From: Dehalococcoidia bacterium
GTDB lineage: Bacteria > Chloroflexota > Dehalococcoidia > GIF9 > UBA5629
Direction of reading: 5' to 3'
DNA length: 8,224 bases
NCBI GenBank assembly: GCA_003484395.1
Contig: DNCV01000081.1
Coordinates: 1 to 8,224 of the forward strand
Made by a program: the position numbers and the translations under genes
The notes under the pieces: model-generated
Told to the model about the DNA's origin: nothing
The model's input: the letters and a program-made list of their open reading frames with translations, nothing else
The model's database searches: none
Shown: piece after piece, positions 5,911 through 8,224 of the stretch
Layout: each line of letters begins with the position of its first letter
How positions within the stretch are numbered: the stretch's first letter is position 1

Positions 5911-5953
5911 TAGTCTTGTCTTTGACACTATGTCAGAAACAAGACTATTTTTT
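5911..5953 (+). terminator. Large inverted repeat with T-run in the divergent intergenic region
   Basis: TAGTCTTGT (5911-5919) pairs with ACAAGACTA (5939-5947). Inside it TGACA (5923-5927) pairs with TGTCA (5931-5935), with one C/A mismatch and one T-G pair between, making a stem of about 16 bp with a 3-nt loop. Six Ts follow at 5948-5953. It has the form of a strong intrinsic terminator on the plus strand, although no plus-strand gene precedes it. It also overlaps a promoter-like TTGACA box. Confidence 0.6.
5922..5951 (+). promoter_or_regulatory. Possible promoter of the GAF-kinase gene with overlapping operator
   Basis: A perfect TTGACA (5922-5927) and TATTTT (5946-5951, four of six) are 18 bp apart. 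The start would be near 5958, giving a leader of about 50 nt. The -35 box lies inside the palindrome TGACA-CTA-TGTCA (5923-5935), a good place for a dimeric repressor. The -10 box is weak, so this is a candidate only. Confidence 0.4.
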
Positions 5954-6008
5954 AATCTCTTTCTATAGCGTCTCTTCATGTGTACTCAATTACAAGAGGA
6001 GCAGAATT

Positions 6009-7295
6009 ATGAATGTCGTTAGCCCCCGACAGAGTAAGAGTAGTAAACGTGAAGCTGGGTCAATCAGTGAAGGAGAGATGTATGCGTGCTTTTCCGCACT
6101 CAGTCGTATCTCTAAAGCGATAAGCGGCCTTCGTGACCTTGACGCAATCCTTAAAGCAGGGCTTGATAATATTTTTGAAATCATGAAGGATTCTGTTGGT
6201 GGTATCATGCTCTTCGATAAGCAGACCAGGCTGTTGTATTACCACCTTCACCATAAGCTCTCCCCGAGGATCATTTCTCATATGAGGCTCATTTCGGGTG
6301 AAGGCATTGCAGGTAAAGTAGCATTCACCGGCCAGCCGATGCTGATTGAAGATGTAACATTGGAATCGGAAACCGCCCATCCTGACATCATTGTCAAAGA
6401 AGGGTTTCATTCATGTATCAGCGTTCCTCTTCGAGCGCGGGGAAATGTTGTTGGTGTCATCAATGTGATAAACACGATGCAATCTAAATTCAGCAAATCG
6501 GATTTTTTGATGCTGCAGGCCATTGGAGATCAACTGGGACTGGCTATTGAGCAGGCGAATCTTTATGAGCAATTGCGAAGCGGACGCGAGCGTTATCGTG
6601 AGCTTTCACGACGCGTGATAACAACGCAGGAGGAAGAGCGGCGCAAAGTTGCGAATAACTTGCAGGACAAGACCAGCGATAAGATCACAGCATTGGCTGC
6701 AACACTGCAAAGCCTTGTGACCGTATCGGAGAAAATTGAAACGGACGAAATCGATTTTAAACTGAAGCTTAAGCAATCCCATGCTCTGGCATCTGAAATA
6801 GCGATGGAGCTCAATTCGATGATTGAGTCACTTCGTCCGCCATTCATGGATACTCTCGGAATTATCCAGGCTATTCGTCATTATGTCGAAACGAATGTTA
6901 TCCCATCAGGCATAGAGGTCTCTTTTCATCTGGAATATGATGGTGCGGATCTGCCGATAGAGATAGCAACACGTCTTTTCCGTGTCGTTCAGGGGGTCAT
7001 TGGCAATATAATTCAGCATTCAAAAGCAAAGAATGCATCAATATCCATGCAGCGCTATGATGATGAGCTGGTGCTTCGTATTAGTGATGACGGGAGGGGC
7101 TTCGATGCAGGCCAGTTTACCAGAATACAGGAAAACGGGCGGGGAGCCGGGCTATTCAGCATTAAAGAGCATACCAGATTGCTTGGCGGGCGTTGCGCAG
7201 TTCAATCCAGTCCGGGTCAGGGTACGCATGTTACCATAACAATTCCATTAGCGAAAAATCCTGAAAACATCGAAAATCAGAATATCACTGCGTAG
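6009..7295 (+). CDS. GAF-domain sensor histidine-kinase-like protein, phosphoacceptor His missing
   Basis: The 428-residue protein has no membrane segment and so should be cytoplasmic. Residues about 38-185 form a GAF sensor domain (GGIMLFD, GEGIAGKVAFTGQPMLIEDV, ISVPLRARGNVVGVINVIN). A coiled linker (183-208) leads into a HisKA_3-type dimerization helix, EEERRKVANNLQDKTSDKI. Q219 stands where the family has the phosphorylated His (normally ELHD). The HATPase domain follows (about 320-414), with Asn333 of the N box, DDGRGFD (360-366) and GAGLFSIKEHTRLLGG (379-394). The N-box Glu that usually activates catalysis is Gly329. ATP may bind, but autophosphorylation looks unlikely. The ATG at 6009 has AGGAG 7 nt upstream; a longer frame from a TTG at 5916 starts inside the terminator-like hairpin and is rejected. 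A zinc-finger gene follows after 48 bp; no response regulator is seen. Confidence 0.9.
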   Translation: MNVVSPRQSKSSKREAGSISEGEMYACFSALSRISKAISGLRDLDAILKAGLDNIFEIMKDSVGGIMLFDKQTRLLYYHLHHKLSPRIISHMRLISGEGIAGKVAFTGQPMLIEDVTLESETAHPDIIVKEGFHSCISVPLRARGNVVGVINVINTMQSKFSKSDFLMLQAIGDQLGLAIEQANLYEQLRSGRERYRELSRRVITTQEEERRKVANNLQDKTSDKITALAATLQSLVTVSEKIETDEIDFKLKLKQSHALASEIAMELNSMIESLRPPFMDTLGIIQAIRHYVETNVIPSGIEVSFHLEYDGADLPIEIATRLFRVVQGVIGNIIQHSKAKNASISMQRYDDELVLRISDDGRGFDAGQFTRIQENGRGAGLFSIKEHTRLLGGRCAVQSSPGQGTHVTITIPLAKNPENIENQNITA

Positions 7296-7343
7296 GTTCA
7301 TGAATTTATATAGTTATGGTAGTGAAAGAGAGGTATATCGAAA

Positions 7344-7637
7344 ATGAAATGTCCGTTCTGTAATCGGGAATATTTAACGCAGGAAGAGGTCATGAATTGT
7401 GTTGCCAAACACATGCGCGATTCTCAGGAAGAACAGGTAAGACAAGTTGAGAAGCAGAACATTATGGTCATGGCAAGCCAGCTTACCATGGCGTCTCTGG
7501 CAAGCCATACGTCTGCCAGGGATGTAGTACAACGATTCGGTGAGATATATGAGTTGCTTCAATCCGTTGCCCAGAAATCGGATGTAGCCTCCGAAATAGA
7601 GAGATGGCTCATCGATAAGGATAAAGGGAATCAGTGA
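7344..7637 (+). CDS. Small C2HC zinc-finger protein, unknown function
   Basis: The 97-residue protein starts MKCPFC and continues to NCVAKH, giving a CxxC-x12-CxxxH zinc-finger pattern (C3, C6, C19, H23). A charged, Gln/Glu-rich segment (27-38) and two predicted helices follow (about 39-60, rich in Met, Ala and Ser, and 60-95, ending EIERWLIDKDKG). AGAGG lies about 10 nt before the ATG. It lies 48 bp after the GAF-kinase-like gene in the same direction and is probably cotranscribed, so it may be its partner or output. I do not recognise a named family. A weak hairpin at 7651-7673 may end the unit. Confidence 0.75.
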   Translation: MKCPFCNREYLTQEEVMNCVAKHMRDSQEEQVRQVEKQNIMVMASQLTMASLASHTSARDVVQRFGEIYELLQSVAQKSDVASEIERWLIDKDKGNQ

Positions 7638-7650
7638 TCGGTTTAGGAAA

Positions 7651-7673
7651 CTGCTCTGCAACATGCGGAGCAG
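7651..7673. terminator. Hairpin between convergent genes, possible weak bidirectional terminator
   Basis: CTGCTCTGC (7651-7659) pairs with GCGGAGCAG (7665-7673) over 9 bp with one T-G pair and a loop of AACAT. On the minus strand it is followed by TTTCC; on the plus strand no T-run follows. It lies 14 bp after the zinc-finger gene and 4 bp after the stop of the minus-strand remnant, a position that suits convergent ends. Confidence 0.45.
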
Positions 7674-7676
7674 AGA

Positions 7677-7784
7677 TTACAGAAACGTTGCATAGAGTTC
7701 GGTGAACCGGTCCTGCCAATCGTACGGTTTCTTTAATTTGTGATTTGGCGCAGTAAATCCTGTATTGCCGTTCTCATGTAGATA
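7677..7784 (-). pseudogene. 3' remnant of a gene cut by an IS element, possibly a glycosyltransferase
   Basis: On the minus strand an open frame leaves the IS right end and stops at TAA 7679-7677. It reads YLHENGNTGFTAP followed by KKPYDWQDRFTELYATFL. The ENGxTGF segment and the last stretch (W, then ELY near the end) resemble parts of GT4-type glycosyltransferases, which often end with a W...LY helix. However, the two parts are closer together than usual for that family, so the assignment is weak. The frame happens to be the same as that of the TnpA gene beyond its stop codon. Where the IS ends and the host gene begins cannot be set without the empty site. No start or body of the gene is in the window. 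Confidence 0.3.
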
Positions 7785-7785
7785 C

Positions 7786-7804
7786 CCACGGGCATAGCCC
7801 GTGG
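7786..7804 (-). repeat. Right-end hairpin of the IS200-like element
   Basis: CCACGGGC (7786-7793) and GCCCGTGG (7797-7804) form a perfect 8-bp stem around ATA, starting 4 bp past the TnpA stop. Subterminal imperfect or perfect hairpins at this place are what TnpA of the IS200/IS605 family recognises on single-stranded DNA. A second small stem, TCAAGC / GCTTGA (7816-7830), lies within the last codons of tnpA. Confidence 0.7.
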
Positions 7805-7808
7805 CACT

Positions 7809-8224
7809 TTACAGTTCAAGCTTCGCTTGACCTGAATCCTGTTCCCCTTGCCACTTTACATACTCAGTAATTTGCTTCTCATCCAATCCTACTGTCGATA
7901 CAAAATAGCCCGGCGACCAAACCACTACCTCTTTCCAATATACCTTTTCCAACCACGCAAACTTTTTCCTTATCTTGCTCGCCGTATACTGCTTTATTTC
8001 TCCTATTACATCACTTACTGCATATTTTGGTGGTATCACCATCACCATGTGTATATGCTCAACCTGTATATTTTTCTCTATTACTTCACACCCGGTCATC
8101 TCTTTTATTACTTTCGTTAAAAGTTTGCTCATGTATTCCTGTACCCCAGGATTCAGGATACGGCGGCGATATTTAGTTATCCATACTATATGATATTCAG
8201 TTCGATAGGCTCCATGTCCAGATA
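7809..8224 (-). CDS. tnpA: IS200/IS605-family transposase TnpA, HUH/Y1 type (5' end outside window)
   Basis: This single-strand-specific transposase cuts and joins DNA through one tyrosine. The visible frame runs from the right edge without a stop: SGHGAYRTEYHIVWITKYRR, then LNPGVQEYMSKLLTKVIKEM, the HUH motif EHIHMVMVIPP, the conserved YTASKIRKKF and VVWSPGYFVSTVG, and the C-terminal helix DEKQITEYVKWQ, whose Tyr is the likely catalytic residue. About 137 residues are seen. The family has about 130-155, so only the first few residues are missing. An internal ATG at 8132 would start a 107-residue product lacking the first strand (HIVWITKY) and is not the real start. The frame is intact, so the element may be active. 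Confidence 0.95.
   Translation of the reverse strand, partial: SGHGAYRTEYHIVWITKYRRRILNPGVQEYMSKLLTKVIKEMTGCEVIEKNIQVEHIHMVMVIPPKYAVSDVIGEIKQYTASKIRKKFAWLEKVYWKEVVVWSPGYFVSTVGLDEKQITEYVKWQGEQDSGQAKLEL

Larger units (their letters stand above)
7786..8224 (-). mobile_element. IS200/IS605-family insertion sequence (partial, right end and transposase)
   Basis: The element consists of a Y1-type TnpA gene and, just past its stop codon, a palindromic right end, as in single-gene IS200-like elements. No TnpB or accessory gene is seen in the visible part, and the left end lies beyond the window. There are no terminal inverted repeats of the DDE kind, which agrees with the family. The true right cleavage point is probably within about 20 bases beyond the hairpin (towards 7770) but cannot be fixed here. 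Confidence 0.85.

Noticed and set aside
5387..5968. Plus-strand frame of 193 codons opposite the amidohydrolase
   Set aside because: It is antisense to a well-supported gene with all metal ligands and runs through the divergent promoter region.

Overview
The window looks like chromosomal DNA of a Gram-negative-type bacterium outside the Gammaproteobacteria. It has a long-form ribosome hibernation factor, a FecCD-type ABC importer, several TTG starts and moderate GC. A Desulfobacterota- or Nitrospirota-like anaerobe would fit, but this is inference and nothing seen fixes the lineage. No tRNA, rRNA or CRISPR array was seen.

Positions 1-1203 (minus strand) hold the end of a metallo-cofactor uptake operon: a FecCD/BtuC-family permease followed, with a one-base stop/start overlap, by the ATP-binding subunit, which runs off the left edge. 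Upstream of the permease (1204-1424) is a structured leader. It has a sigma70-like promoter, a folded stretch whose core resembles a cobalamin riboswitch, and two mutually exclusive hairpins: an antiterminator and an intrinsic terminator lying right against the ribosome binding site. B12 or a related corrinoid is therefore the favoured substrate. Between this leader and the next operon (about 1375-1592) lies what looks like a decayed small membrane-protein gene.

Positions 1664-5863 (minus strand) hold a tight seven-gene operon in the order amidohydrolase, RNA 2',3'-cyclic phosphodiesterase ThpR, a small zinc-ribbon protein, ComF, long HPF, macrodomain hydrolase and O6-alkylguanine-DNA alkyltransferase. 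Gaps are 5-61 nt. The promoter is an extended -10 box placed so that transcription should begin at the ATG of the first gene (a leaderless message). The theme is nucleic-acid and nucleotide damage handling plus ribosome dormancy. The pairing of a 2H phosphoesterase with a macrodomain protein recalls the Appr>p / Appr-1''-p branch of tRNA-splicing chemistry.

Positions 5911-7637 (plus strand) are transcribed divergently. They hold a GAF-domain histidine-kinase-like protein that lacks both the phosphoacceptor histidine and the N-box glutamate, followed by a 97-residue C2HC zinc-finger protein. The intergenic region carries a large inverted repeat that can be read as an intrinsic terminator or as an operator over a perfect TTGACA box.

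Positions 7651-8224 (minus strand) hold the 3' remnant of another gene (possibly a glycosyltransferase) that abuts the right end of an IS200/IS605-family element. The TnpA gene of that element runs off the right edge.
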